Assembly (NCBI GenBank): GCA_041624435.1
Contig: JBFJVB010000005.1
Location: 1 to 64,000, forward strand
DNA from: Oceanococcus sp041624435
GTDB taxonomy: Bacteria > Pseudomonadota > Gammaproteobacteria > Nevskiales > Oceanococcaceae
Direction: 5' to 3'
Length of the DNA: 64,000 nt
Below, one piece after another: positions 27,314-36,616 of the stretch. Both the position numbers and the translations under genes were made by a program. Position 1 is the first letter of the stretch, and every line of letters begins with the position of its first letter. The notes beneath the pieces are model-generated. The model was not told the origin of the DNA. It searched no databases and saw only the letters and a program-made list of their open reading frames with translations.

Positions 27314-27347
27314 GCGCGGCGGTCTGTTCTCCGACAGGCTGCCGCGC
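27314..27347 (+). terminator. Candidate hairpin terminator after the desaturase
   Basis: GCGCGGC (27314-27320) pairs with GCCGCGC (27341-27347), and inside it CTGT pairs with ACAG. The stem is strong and begins 11 bases after the desaturase stop. No T-run follows, so intrinsic termination is uncertain. Confidence 0.35.
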
Positions 27348-27381
27348 TACCCTATGCGACCGATTACCCCGAAGAATCCCA

Positions 27382-27861
27382 ATGGAAATAGCACCCAATA
27401 CCGTGGTCAGCTTTGACTACACCCTGACCAACGACGCGGGGGAAACCCTCGACACGTCCGCCGATCAGGGCCCGATGGCCTATCTGCACGGGCATGAGCA
27501 GATCATCCCCGGCCTGGAGACCGCCATGGACGGGCGCAAGACCGGCGACAGCTTTTCCGTCACCATTGAGCCCGAAGACGGCTACGGCTCACGCCGAGAA
27601 GAACTGGTTCAAACGGTGCCGCGCAGCGCCTTTGAAGGGGTGGAGCACATCGAGGCCGGCATGAGCTTTCAGGCCGAGGGTCCCCAGGGCCCGATGCTGG
27701 TCACCGTCGCCGAAGTCAGCGAAGACGCCGTCACCGTCGATGGCAATCATCAGCTGGCGGGCACAACCCTGCATTTCGACATCGCGGTGACCGAGGTTCG
27801 CGCCGCCACCGAGCAGGAACTGGAACATGGTCACGTGCATGCCGATGGGCATGATCACTGA
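27382..27861 (+). CDS. slyD: FKBP-type peptidyl-prolyl isomerase, SlyD-like
   Basis: 159 residues. The split FKBP domain has the SlyD-like order: VVSFDYTLTNDAGETLDTS, LHGHEQIIPGLETAMDG, then the insert-in-flap domain (EDGYGSRREELVQTVPRSAF) and a return strand. The tail is His-rich (HGHVHADGHDH), which in SlyD proteins binds nickel, though it lacks the Cys of E. coli SlyD. Likely chaperone and isomerase roles. Its last 7 bases overlap the converging MFS gene. Confidence 0.88.
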   Translation: MEIAPNTVVSFDYTLTNDAGETLDTSADQGPMAYLHGHEQIIPGLETAMDGRKTGDSFSVTIEPEDGYGSRREELVQTVPRSAFEGVEHIEAGMSFQAEGPQGPMLVTVAEVSEDAVTVDGNHQLAGTTLHFDIAVTEVRAATEQELEHGHVHADGHDH

Positions 27862-29168
27862 GATCGGCCAGGCGTCTCCACCGGGCTGCCGCCGAGTTCC
27901 GGCGGCAGATCCCCACGGGGATCGATCTCGGTCAACACCGGCGTCGTGACCTGCGGCACGATCACGAAGTCGCCACGATCCTCCTCGGCCGGACGCGGCG
28001 CGCGCAGACGCGTGAGGGTAAACAGCAGCAGGGCCAGCAGGGCGCAGCCCGAGAAGCCGTACAGGCCGCCCGGCCCGAACTGGCGAATGGCATACGCCGC
28101 GCCAACCGGTCCGATACAGGTCCCCAGGCCGTAGCACAACAAGATGGTGGTATTGGCCGGCAACACCTGTTCGTGACTCAGATTGTCGTGGGTGATGGCC
28201 AGACTCAGCGGATACAGCGTCGCCACGCTGCCGATAAAGACCGCCGCAATCCCAAAGCTCATTACCCCGGCAGTCGCACCGAGCAGCGTCCCGCCCAGCG
28301 CCGCGCCCAGGCCGATGATCACCACCCCGACAAAGACCCCCAAGCGCCCCACCCGATCCGACAACCAGCCCACCGGCAACTGGCTCAACATGGCGGCCAG
28401 CACCGCGAAACTCATGAACAGGGATAATTGCTGGGCATCCATGCCGATTTCCCAGGCGTAAAACGGCCCCAGGGACATGAAGGCGCTGACGACAACCCCG
28501 GAACAGGCCGCTCCGACGACCCCCAGCGGCACCAGTCGGTACAACTCTGCCAAACCAAAATCTGGCACCACATGCGCCAGCGGCGCTTCGGTTCGTCCCA
28601 GGGCCAGCGGCACCACGGACAGGACGATCAGCACCGCGGCCACCGAAAAGGGCACGAAGCCGCTCACTTCGGTCAAGCCAATGAGCAACTGCCCCGCGGC
28701 GGCGGCCAGGTAGTAGACCACCATGTAACTGGACAGCAAGCGTCCCCGATTCTGGCTGCTGGCACGGGCTGAAACCCAACTTTCGATCACGGCCATCATG
28801 CCGGCCACGGTGATACCACCGACCAGGCGCCACAAGCCCCAGGACCAGACCGATTCGTGGAGCGGATACGCCAGCGCCTGACTGCAGGTGATCGCGGCAA
28901 AAGCCGCAAACGCCCGGATATGTCCGACCCGGTGAATGATTGGCAGGGCAAAGCGACTCCCGAACACGAAACCGACCGAATGCAGCGCGAGCACGTAGCC
29001 GACGGTGGCGGCGTCGATGCTCGCCAGATTGAGCCGCACCGCAACCAGGGCGCCGACCAGCACGTTGCCGGTGACGACCAGGGGCAAGGCCGCGAACAAG
29101 GCCGCAACCACAAACAGAAAACTGGGAATCGGCAGACGCCGGGGACCACGGCGCGTTACGCTGCGCAT
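27855..29168 (-). CDS. MFS transporter, YcaD-like
   Basis: 437 residues with about 12 hydrophobic segments. LPIIHRVGHIRAF after helix 2 is an MFS loop, IESWVSARASSQNRGRLL is typical of the YcaD/UMF2 group, and WLSDRVGRLGVFV is the second-half loop. The C-terminal ~45 residues are hydrophilic. Substrate unknown. The stop overlaps the slyD-like stop region tail to tail. Confidence 0.82.
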   Translation of the reverse strand: MRSVTRRGPRRLPIPSFLFVVAALFAALPLVVTGNVLVGALVAVRLNLASIDAATVGYVLALHSVGFVFGSRFALPIIHRVGHIRAFAAFAAITCSQALAYPLHESVWSWGLWRLVGGITVAGMMAVIESWVSARASSQNRGRLLSSYMVVYYLAAAAGQLLIGLTEVSGFVPFSVAAVLIVLSVVPLALGRTEAPLAHVVPDFGLAELYRLVPLGVVGAACSGVVVSAFMSLGPFYAWEIGMDAQQLSLFMSFAVLAAMLSQLPVGWLSDRVGRLGVFVGVVIIGLGAALGGTLLGATAGVMSFGIAAVFIGSVATLYPLSLAITHDNLSHEQVLPANTTILLCYGLGTCIGPVGAAYAIRQFGPGGLYGFSGCALLALLLFTLTRLRAPRPAEEDRGDFVIVPQVTTPVLTEIDPRGDLPPELGGSPVETPGRSQ

Positions 29169-29352
29169 CGAATCACGCTCTGAAACGGGGTGGGAAGGAT
29201 AATCTTTTCCAGGCCAATTGACTTGATCTGGACTCAGTTTAAGCTTGATCGCAGTTTGTTGACCCTGGCCGGCCTATCCAGTCGATTGTTTCTCACAACC
29301 GGATTCGCCATGCCCTCGCCGGCCCCTTCTTGATACCTCGGCCCATGCCCTT

Positions 29353-30819
29353 ATGACGCATATTTATCTGGTGGTGGAAGATCTTGGCGACTGGCCTGCG
29401 GACTACCCGTCGCTGTCGGTGATCAGCTTTGATGCGTATCTGCACGAGCACCCGCTCAAGGGGCAGAAAAAGACCCGAATCATCAATCTGTGCAATACCG
29501 ACCGCTATCTGAGCACCGGCTATTATTGTTCCCTGCTGGCCGAAGCACGCGGCCATAAGGTGCTGCCTGCGGTCAATACCCTGAACGACCTGAGCAGCCA
29601 GCAGCTGTATCTGATGCAGATTGGCGACTTATTGCACAAGCTGACCCGCCAGAATTCGCCCCCGGTCAGCGGCGAGGAACTGAATTTCAAGGCGTATTTC
29701 GGGCGCACCCGCATGCCGGCCTTGAAACTGCTGGCCAGACGCTTGTTCGAGCAATTTGCCTGTCCAATTCTCGATGTAAGACTGATCTGGGCCGGGCAAT
29801 GGCAGATCCAATCAATCCAGGCGTTCCAGTTCCAGGCGCTGAACGCCGAGGAGAGTGACGAATTCGTCCAGGCCCTGGAGCAATTCAACCAGAGCCTGTG
29901 GCGCAGCCCGCGGCAGCGCAAATCCAGCCGCTGGGATCTGGCCATCCTGATCAACCCGGATGAAAAGCTGCCCCCCAGCGATGCGCAGGCCCTGAAACGG
30001 ATCGAACGTGCCGCTCACAAGATGGGCCTGCATGCGGAGTTCATCCAGCAGTCCGATTACGCGCGATTGAGCGAATTCGACGCGCTGTTCATCCGCACGA
30101 CCACGGAAATCGACCATTACACCTACCATTTTTCCCGTGCCGCGGAACTGGAAGGGCTGGTGGTGATGGATGACCCGACCTCGATCCTGCGCTGCTGCAA
30201 CAAGGTTTTCCTGCACGATGCCTTCAGCTATAACCGCGTGCCAACGCCGAAAACCCGTATCGTTTCACGCTGTGGCCCGAACGCTATCGCCGAACTGGAA
30301 AACCAGTTCAGCTACCCGATGGTGCTGAAGATTCCCAATGGCTCGTTTTCGGTCGGGGTTGAAAAAGCCACGAACCGCGAGGAACTGACGCAGATCCTCA
30401 CGGCGCTGCTCGCCCAATCCGCGCTGATCATCGTGCAGGAATTCCTCTATACCGAGTACGACTGGCGCATCGGCATCATCAATCATCGCCCGTTGTTTGC
30501 GTGCCGCTACTACATGGCCAAGGACCATTGGCAGATCTACGATCACGGCAAGGCGACAGTCGGATCAGGTGGCTCGGAAACCCTGCCGACTTACGAGGTC
30601 CCGCGCCCGGTTCTGGATGCGGCGATGAAGGCCGCGCGGATCATCGGCGACGGCCTGTACGGCATCGACATCAAGCAGCAAGGGCAGAAGGTCTACGTCA
30701 TCGAGGTCAACGACAATCCCAACCTGGATCACGGTGTCGAAGACCTGTTCATGGGCGATGAGCTGTACATGCAGATCATGAGCGAGTTCGTTCGGCGACT
30801 GGAAAAGCGCGGCCGCTAG
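29353..30819 (+). CDS. RimK-like ATP-grasp ligase with RLAN N-terminal domain
   Basis: 488 residues. The first ~200 match the RimK-like ATP-grasp N-terminal (RLAN) domain: IINLCNTDRYLSTGYYCSLL. The C-terminal part is an ATP-grasp ligase: YPMVLKIPNGSFSVGVEKA (ATP lysine), IIVQEFLYTEYDWRIGII, and the metal-binding end GIDIKQQ then VIEVNDNPNLDHGVED. Such enzymes join an amino acid or peptide carboxylate to an amine using ATP. The partner gene, converging 11 bases away, is a GNAT-C39 peptidase fusion. Known comparative work (Iyer and Aravind) groups this pair as a predicted peptide-tagging system; the substrate is unknown. Confidence 0.88.
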   Translation: MTHIYLVVEDLGDWPADYPSLSVISFDAYLHEHPLKGQKKTRIINLCNTDRYLSTGYYCSLLAEARGHKVLPAVNTLNDLSSQQLYLMQIGDLLHKLTRQNSPPVSGEELNFKAYFGRTRMPALKLLARRLFEQFACPILDVRLIWAGQWQIQSIQAFQFQALNAEESDEFVQALEQFNQSLWRSPRQRKSSRWDLAILINPDEKLPPSDAQALKRIERAAHKMGLHAEFIQQSDYARLSEFDALFIRTTTEIDHYTYHFSRAAELEGLVVMDDPTSILRCCNKVFLHDAFSYNRVPTPKTRIVSRCGPNAIAELENQFSYPMVLKIPNGSFSVGVEKATNREELTQILTALLAQSALIIVQEFLYTEYDWRIGIINHRPLFACRYYMAKDHWQIYDHGKATVGSGGSETLPTYEVPRPVLDAAMKAARIIGDGLYGIDIKQQGQKVYVIEVNDNPNLDHGVEDLFMGDELYMQIMSEFVRRLEKRGR

Positions 30820-30830
30820 GTTGCGCGGAT

Positions 30831-31973
30831 TCAGAACCGCGGGCCGGCCGAGGCCTTGCCACCGCAGGTTTTTTCGATCACTACCGCGGTGCGCAGGCGG
30901 TCGCGGCCGAAGGCCGACATCTTGGCGAAATCCTCGCGCGCGATGGGCACATACCGGCAGTCCAGAGCGGTGCGTTCATCATCCGGCGGATCGGGGTCAT
31001 GCACATACAGGCATTGCGCATCGATCGCCGTCACCGTCACCCAGTGCGGCGCCTTTCTCCGGTCCATGCGATAGGTACTGATCAGCACCAGGACAATCGC
31101 GCCCTGCTCCATCCAGTGCTCGATATCCGCCTGGCTGACTTCCTGATAGTGAACCGGCACTTCCATTGCCCTGGCCTTTTCCAGGAACTGCTCATGCACC
31201 AGCGCCACAATGGCTTTCTTGCCTTCGTTGCGGACCCCTTCGACAAACAGCGGGCCCGTCCGGTTGATATAGACCCGGGCGGCCAGACCGTGCTGCTGAG
31301 CCGCCAGGGCCAGGCCAACCGGATGACAGCCGCCGTGCCCCGAGGTCATGAAGACCGTCGTCGCCTGGCGCCAGATATCCAGCTCCAGGGCCTGAGTCAG
31401 TTTCACGCCGGGATCCAGGGCGGCCATCGCCATCATCGTGGCGGCCGGCCCACAGGTGAAGTCCATGGTCTGCTGGTAAAACGGCACGGCCTGGGTCTGC
31501 CCGGTGCCGCTCAGATGACGGACCCGCTTCTGCATGCGCAAGGCCGCCTGGTGATCTTCGTAATAGTCCTGGTAGCTGCCGAAACCGACATAACCCAGAC
31601 CGGTATACAGCGCAATCGCCGCTTGGTTGTCTTCGGCCACTTCAAGCCGCATATGCAGACGACCGCGTTGCGCCACGGCTTCTTCCAAGGCGAGAATCAG
31701 CCTGGCGCCCAGCCCCTGCCCGCGCGCGTTCTGGGCGACTGCCAGCGAGTAGAGCCGGGCCAGTCGTGTACCCCGATGCAGCAACGCCAGACCATAACCT
31801 AGGATGCGGGAACCCGACACGGCGACCAGGAAAGCCCGGTTCGGCGCCCCAATCCAGTGCCGCAGGCGCCGTCGGCTCAGACGATCGCTGGCAAAACTGC
31901 GCTGCTCCAGTTCACTGAGCTCGTGCAGATCTGCTGCGACCACTTCTCGAATGTCGACCCGCGCTACGTCCAC
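30831..31973 (-). CDS. GNAT acetyltransferase fused to a C39-like cysteine peptidase
   Basis: 380 residues. The N-terminal GNAT domain (about 5-140) has the acetyl-CoA loop QNARGQGLGARL. The C-terminal C39-like papain fold (about 160-370) has a likely triad: Cys174 in DFTCGPAA, His310 in APHWVTV, and Asp326 in VHDPDP. The fusion, paired with the RimK-like gene, suggests that one protein adds an acyl group and cleaves a peptide while the neighbour ligates amino acids. Convergent rather than co-directional with its partner. Function predicted, not known. Confidence 0.86.
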   Translation of the reverse strand: MDVARVDIREVVAADLHELSELEQRSFASDRLSRRRLRHWIGAPNRAFLVAVSGSRILGYGLALLHRGTRLARLYSLAVAQNARGQGLGARLILALEEAVAQRGRLHMRLEVAEDNQAAIALYTGLGYVGFGSYQDYYEDHQAALRMQKRVRHLSGTGQTQAVPFYQQTMDFTCGPAATMMAMAALDPGVKLTQALELDIWRQATTVFMTSGHGGCHPVGLALAAQQHGLAARVYINRTGPLFVEGVRNEGKKAIVALVHEQFLEKARAMEVPVHYQEVSQADIEHWMEQGAIVLVLISTYRMDRRKAPHWVTVTAIDAQCLYVHDPDPPDDERTALDCRYVPIAREDFAKMSAFGRDRLRTAVVIEKTCGGKASAGPRF

Positions 31974-32117
31974 GAAGATTCAAGTCTCAGGAGGCCACCG
32001 TCAGTACGGGCTGGCGACAAAACCCTGCCTGACCCGGCCCACGACTGACGACAGCCATGGACCCGGACACGACACGCGCAGTGTGCGCGAAGCTCCGGAT
32101 TTTGCAAAGACACGGCC

Positions 32118-32765
32118 TTAACCCAGACACAGCCCCGGTCCACGCCAGTCCATCAGCGCCGCACTCAGGCTGAGCAGAACGCCACCTCCAATCAGGGCCG
32201 TGGCGCGAAGCTGTGGCCAGTGAGCCCGCCATTCAAACCGGGCCAGCAAGCCGCTTTGCAGGGCAAAAACCGGTACGGTGCCGATCCCGAAAGCCAGCAG
32301 GATGGCGCCACCCTGGGCCGGGCTGGCACTGAAACTGGCCAGCAGCAACATGGCGTACAAGGTGGGGCAAGGCAGCAGCGCCCAGGCCAGGCCACGACCA
32401 AGCACCCCTCCCCCCGATGTGCGCCGCAGGGCCTTCGCCGGACAGGCATGCCCCGCGGCCGATCGGCGCAATGAGCCAAGACCGAGAAAGATCAGGGTCA
32501 CGCCGCCCGCTGCCCGCAGGCTGGCCGCGGTATCCGCCGTCGGCAGGAAACGCAGCAAGGCACTGCCGGCCAGGCCGGCCAGAGCACCCAGTAGCGCATA
32601 GCCCAGCAACCGTCCCAGGTGCAGCAGCGCCGTGTTTTTGGCCCGAGCTGGCCCCGTACTCAGCGCCGAATGAAGCCCCACACACATCAGGCCGCAATGC
32701 ACGCTCGCTGCGGTACCCATCAGCCAGGCCGCCGGCAGACCCAGAGCCAGGCCGGTGTCGATCAT
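32118..32765 (-). CDS. TauE/SafE-like membrane protein at the end of the cbb3 operon
   Basis: 215 residues with about six hydrophobic segments. SVHCGLMCVG near residue 20 and LLPCPTLYAMLLL near 135 give Cys-containing membrane motifs typical of the COG2836 proteins that commonly follow ccoS. A role in copper or thiol chemistry for oxidase assembly is a common guess, not shown. The ATG overlaps the ccoS stop by 4 bases, making it the last gene of the operon. Confidence 0.82.
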   Translation of the reverse strand: MIDTGLALGLPAAWLMGTAASVHCGLMCVGLHSALSTGPARAKNTALLHLGRLLGYALLGALAGLAGSALLRFLPTADTAASLRAAGGVTLIFLGLGSLRRSAAGHACPAKALRRTSGGGVLGRGLAWALLPCPTLYAMLLLASFSASPAQGGAILLAFGIGTVPVFALQSGLLARFEWRAHWPQLRATALIGGGVLLSLSAALMDWRGPGLCLG

Positions 32766-32896
32766 TCGTCGGGCAGACGCCCCTGCTGCCTGTCCAGATC
32801 GTCAAACTGACCACGATTGACGGCCATGATCAGAAACGCCGCAGCCAGGCTCACCAGCAGCAGGGAAATGGGAATCAGAATCAGCAAGCTGCTCAT
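32762..32896 (-). CDS. ccoS: cbb3 oxidase maturation protein CcoS
   Basis: 44 residues. One N-terminal transmembrane helix (LLILIPISLLLVSLAAAFLI) is followed by MAVNRGQFDDLDRQQGRLP, the CcoS signature of a short helix plus Gln-Phe-Asp-Asp-Leu. CcoS is needed for cofactor insertion into cbb3 oxidase. It overlaps ccoI and the safE-like gene by 4 bases each. Confidence 0.92.
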   Translation of the reverse strand: MSSLLILIPISLLLVSLAAAFLIMAVNRGQFDDLDRQQGRLPDE

Positions 32897-35097
32897 GCCG
32901 GCACCACCTCAGGCCCTGAACGCAGCGGCTGCGACTGCTCGGGCCGGGCCAGCAGGCGCAGGGCATTGAGCGTGACCAGCAGCGAACTGCTCCCCATGCC
33001 CAGGGCCGCAAGCCAGGGGGTCAGCACGCCGGACAGCGCCAGGGGAACCATCGTCACGTTGTACAGCAAGGCCCAGGTCAGGTTCTGCTTGACGATGCGG
33101 CGGGTGCGTGCGGCCACCGCAAACAGGGCGGACAAGCCGGTAAGCTGATCACCCAGCAAGATCGCATCGCCATGACTTTGCGCCAGCGCCGTACCGGAGG
33201 CCATGCCGACCGAGACATCCGCAGCAGCCAGCAGGGGCGCGTCATTGATGCCGTCGCCCACGGCCAGGACGCGGTGTCCCTGGGCGCGCAGCCAGCGCAC
33301 CCGCGCCAGCTTGTCATCCGGCCGGAGGTTGGCCTGAATCCGCTCAATACCCAGTGCGGCGCCGATACCCTGTGCCGCCCAGCTTCGATCTCCGCTGAGC
33401 ATTTCCAGTTCCAGGCCGAGCTTGCGCAGTGAATCGACGGCGACTCTTGCGCCGGAACGCAGCTGTTCGCGCAAGGTGAAACGCGCCACCCGCTGCGGGC
33501 CACGCCAGAGTTCGAAGTAGCGCAGCCCGCCAGGAGAGCCCGCCCCCGGAACCGCAGACGCGGGCTCAAGCGAATAGTTGTCCCCGTCGACACGGCCGGC
33601 AACCCCACCGCCAGGCCGGGTGCTTCGATCCGCTACGTTCAGGGTCGCGCCCTCGCCCGCAAAGGCCCGCGCCACCGGATGATCGATGCCGGCTTCCAGC
33701 GCCGCGGCGATTTCCCGACAGGCGGCCCCAGGCAGGTCGGCCAGGGGCTCGAGCTGCTGCAACTCCATGCTCGCACTGGTGAGGGTGCCGGTCTTGTCCA
33801 GGCACACGGTGTCAATCTGATGCAGTTGGAGCAGCGCGTTGCCGCGCACCAGAAGCACCTGATGCCGAGCCAGGGCTGTCATCGCGGCAGCCACCGCAGT
33901 CGGCGTGGCCAAGGACAGCGCGCAGGGGCAGGTCACGACGAGCACCGCCAGGGCGGTCTCGAATGCAGCGCCATCCATCATCCACTGCCAGGCGAACCCC
34001 AGCACGGCCAGCGCCAGCACCGCAGCAATGAAATACCGCGCAATCTGATCCGCCCACAACTGCTGAATCGAGCGATCTTTGAGCGCGCGTTCGGCCAGCT
34101 GGCTGATGCCATGCAGCTGGGTATTCTCGCCCACGGCGGTGAGGCGCACCCGTACCGCAGCGCTGCCCAGGTTGATACTGCCCGCCCAGATGGGCTCATC
34201 CTGTCGTCGTGTCCTGGGCTCGGCCTCGCCGGTGATGATCGACTCATCAAATTCGCTGCTCAAGCTTTGCAAACAGCCGTCGGCCGGTACCGCAGCCCCC
34301 GGCCCGACAATCAACACATCATCGACGGCAAGCGCGCTGGCCGGAACCGACTCGCTGCCCTGCGCGGTCTCCCGGGTCGCCACCAAAGGCATGGTCGCGG
34401 CCAGCTGGCGGGTGCGCTGCGCCGCCAGTGCACGCCCCCGCTGCTCGGCCATTCGAGCCAGCGACAGCAGCAACACGAACATGACAACGGAGTCGAAGTA
34501 GACCGCGCCAACGCCCTGCAAGGTATGCAGCGCGCTGGCCAGATAGGCCACGGTGATCGCCAGAGCGATGGGGCTGTCCATCGTGGGCGCCCCGGCACAC
34601 AGGCCGCGCCAGCCCAGAAGCAGAAACGGCCAGCCGGCGTACAGGGCCACGGGCGTGGCCAGCATCCACTGGGCGTAGCGCAGCACGGCGTCAAAGCCAG
34701 GCTCGACCACGCCAAAATAATCCGCGCTGGCCAGCATCATCACCTGCATGCCGAACAGCAGGGCGACACCCAGACGACGCAGCTCGGCGCGCCGGATCTG
34801 CCGCTGTGCCCCCATGTCCGCGTCACCGCCCAGCACGAAGGGACGGAACCCGCTGGCCTCGATCTGCTGCAAGATCACCGACAAGGGCTGCTCTGCCGGA
34901 TCCCAGCTCAGCGCACAACGCCCGGAGACCAGATCGGCCTGTACCTCGACCTGCGGCAGTACCCCGATCAGGCGACGCACGCAGGCCATGCAGCGCAAGC
35001 CTTCAACCCGCACCAGGACTTCGCGCCGACGGCCCAGCGACTGGCTGATCCGTTCCAGCAGGACCGGCTCATCGTAAGCAGCCCAATCGGCATTCAT
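32893..35097 (-). CDS. ccoI: Copper P1B-ATPase for cbb3 oxidase assembly
   Basis: 734 residues. An N-terminal heavy-metal domain has GLRCMACVRR (Cys-X2-Cys, about 34-43). About eight transmembrane helices carry the CPC copper motif (VVTCPCALSLATP). Cytoplasmic domains show TGE in IITGEAEP, DKTGTLT with the phospho-Asp, and GDGINDAPLL. It exports Cu(I) to the periplasm for the CuB site of CcoN (FixI type). Both ends overlap neighbours by 4 bases. A 532-residue open frame on the other strand is a shadow. Confidence 0.94.
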   Translation of the reverse strand: MNADWAAYDEPVLLERISQSLGRRREVLVRVEGLRCMACVRRLIGVLPQVEVQADLVSGRCALSWDPAEQPLSVILQQIEASGFRPFVLGGDADMGAQRQIRRAELRRLGVALLFGMQVMMLASADYFGVVEPGFDAVLRYAQWMLATPVALYAGWPFLLLGWRGLCAGAPTMDSPIALAITVAYLASALHTLQGVGAVYFDSVVMFVLLLSLARMAEQRGRALAAQRTRQLAATMPLVATRETAQGSESVPASALAVDDVLIVGPGAAVPADGCLQSLSSEFDESIITGEAEPRTRRQDEPIWAGSINLGSAAVRVRLTAVGENTQLHGISQLAERALKDRSIQQLWADQIARYFIAAVLALAVLGFAWQWMMDGAAFETALAVLVVTCPCALSLATPTAVAAAMTALARHQVLLVRGNALLQLHQIDTVCLDKTGTLTSASMELQQLEPLADLPGAACREIAAALEAGIDHPVARAFAGEGATLNVADRSTRPGGGVAGRVDGDNYSLEPASAVPGAGSPGGLRYFELWRGPQRVARFTLREQLRSGARVAVDSLRKLGLELEMLSGDRSWAAQGIGAALGIERIQANLRPDDKLARVRWLRAQGHRVLAVGDGINDAPLLAAADVSVGMASGTALAQSHGDAILLGDQLTGLSALFAVAARTRRIVKQNLTWALLYNVTMVPLALSGVLTPWLAALGMGSSSLLVTLNALRLLARPEQSQPLRSGPEVVPA

Positions 35098-35261
35098 GGC
35101 TCAATGACCCGGGCAAATCGATCCACCTGCACGGCGGGCTCCTGGGTTGAAACCTGCACCGACAGAATCACCGTCACCACGCCGGCGATCACCGTCCCGA
35201 CCAGCAGGGCCACCACGAGGACCAGTTCCACACTCCAGATGGAGCGTTGCTGCCGGCTCAT
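35094..35261 (-). CDS. 55-residue single-helix protein in the CcoH/FixH position
   Basis: The frame encodes MSRQQRSIWSVELVLVVALL, the rest of one transmembrane helix (to about residue 34), then a short hydrophilic end finishing FARVIEP. It sits exactly where ccoH/fixH lies in ccoGHIS operons, but CcoH is normally about 160 residues with a periplasmic domain. Both ends overlap the neighbours by the same ATGA arrangement, which supports real translation. It may be a minimal CcoH keeping only the membrane anchor that contacts the oxidase, or an unrelated subunit. Confidence 0.75.
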   Translation of the reverse strand: MSRQQRSIWSVELVLVVALLVGTVIAGVVTVILSVQVSTQEPAVQVDRFARVIEP

Positions 35262-36616
35262 GGGGCCGCTCCGATAAACCGCGCCTGGGCGCGCTGTACC
35301 TGACCCTGGGCATCGCGCAGTTCGAAATGAATTCCCACGGTGGTGGTTTCCCCACCCAGCGCCGCCCGCCGGGCCGCGACAGCCAGCGCCAGCGACTGCA
35401 GTGGCGAAATCGCCACCTGGGTGGTCGACAGCTCGACCGGAATCCCGTCATCCGCCCAGGCCGATACCGTGACCTGGCGTTCCTGCGCGGTCTTATTGGT
35501 GAGCTTCAGGGTATACAGATTTTCAACCCGGCCATCCGCCAGTCTGCGGTACAAGCTGTGCCGATCCCGGACCACATCGGCGACCAGATCCGCGCGCAGG
35601 CTCAAATGCCCCAGAAACACGGCGATGACCGCCAACCAGACCAGGCCATAGCCGATACTGCGCGGCCGCAACAGACGAAAACCCCGACCACGGTCATGGT
35701 TGAAGCTGGAGTAACGCACCAGACCGCGCGGCTTTCCCACCTTGTCCATCACGGCATTGCAGGCATCCACGCAGGCAGCACAGGCAATGCACTCGTACTG
35801 CAGGCCATTGCGAATATCGATGCCGGTTGGGCAGACCTGGACGCACAGGGTGCAATCGATGCAATCGCCAGCGAAGGTTTCGCCTCGCCGCGCCACGCTC
35901 TTGCGTGGTTCACCGCGCAGATCATCGTAGCCGATGATCAGGGTATCGGCATCGAACATGGCGCTTTGAAAACGCGCATAGGGACACATGTAACGGCACA
36001 CCTGTTCACGCATGAAACCGGCGTTGCCCCAGGTGGCAAAGCCGTAAAAAGCGCTCCAGAACAAAGGCCAGCCAGCCAGCTGCAGGTTCAGCAGATCGCC
36101 CACCAGTTGCTCCATGGGAATGAAATAGCCGACAAAACTCAGCCCGGTCCAGGCCGCCAGCAGCAACCACAGCGCATGCTTGGCGCCGCGTCGGCGCAAT
36201 TTGTTCAGGTTCCAGGGCGCACGATCCAGCTTCTGCCGTGCATGGCGATCACCCTCGGCCCAGTGTTCAAGCCACATGAAGGCCTCGGTCCATACCGTCT
36301 GCGGACACGCATAACCACACCACAGGCGACCCGCCACCGTGGTGAACAGCAACAAGGTCAGCGCCGCGATGACCAGCAGGCCGGTGAGCAGAAACAGATC
36401 CTGCGGCACCAGACTCAGGCCAAACAGATGAAAACGCCTTGCGGGCAGATCGAACAGCACCAGGGGGGTGCCATTGGCGCTCAGCCAGGGCAACAGGTAG
36501 AAGACGCCCAGCAGCGCGAACATCGCCACCAGCCGCAGACGCGCGTAGCTGCCATCCACCCGACGCGCGTAAATCTTGGGCTCGGAGGCATACATGCTGG
36601 CTACCGCTTCATTCAT
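35258..36616 (-). CDS. ccoG: Cytochrome c oxidase accessory protein CcoG (ferredoxin-like, RdxA/FixG)
   Basis: 452 residues. About five transmembrane segments are followed by two cysteine clusters for [4Fe-4S] centres: CIDCTLCVQVCPTGID near residue 260 and CIACAACVDACNAV near 290. A C-terminal periplasmic Ig-like domain starts near 360. CcoG reduces Cu(II) to Cu(I) for cbb3 oxidase assembly in studied species. ATGA overlaps on both sides. Confidence 0.93.
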   Translation of the reverse strand: MNEAVASMYASEPKIYARRVDGSYARLRLVAMFALLGVFYLLPWLSANGTPLVLFDLPARRFHLFGLSLVPQDLFLLTGLLVIAALTLLLFTTVAGRLWCGYACPQTVWTEAFMWLEHWAEGDRHARQKLDRAPWNLNKLRRRGAKHALWLLLAAWTGLSFVGYFIPMEQLVGDLLNLQLAGWPLFWSAFYGFATWGNAGFMREQVCRYMCPYARFQSAMFDADTLIIGYDDLRGEPRKSVARRGETFAGDCIDCTLCVQVCPTGIDIRNGLQYECIACAACVDACNAVMDKVGKPRGLVRYSSFNHDRGRGFRLLRPRSIGYGLVWLAVIAVFLGHLSLRADLVADVVRDRHSLYRRLADGRVENLYTLKLTNKTAQERQVTVSAWADDGIPVELSTTQVAISPLQSLALAVAARRAALGGETTTVGIHFELRDAQGQVQRAQARFIGAAP

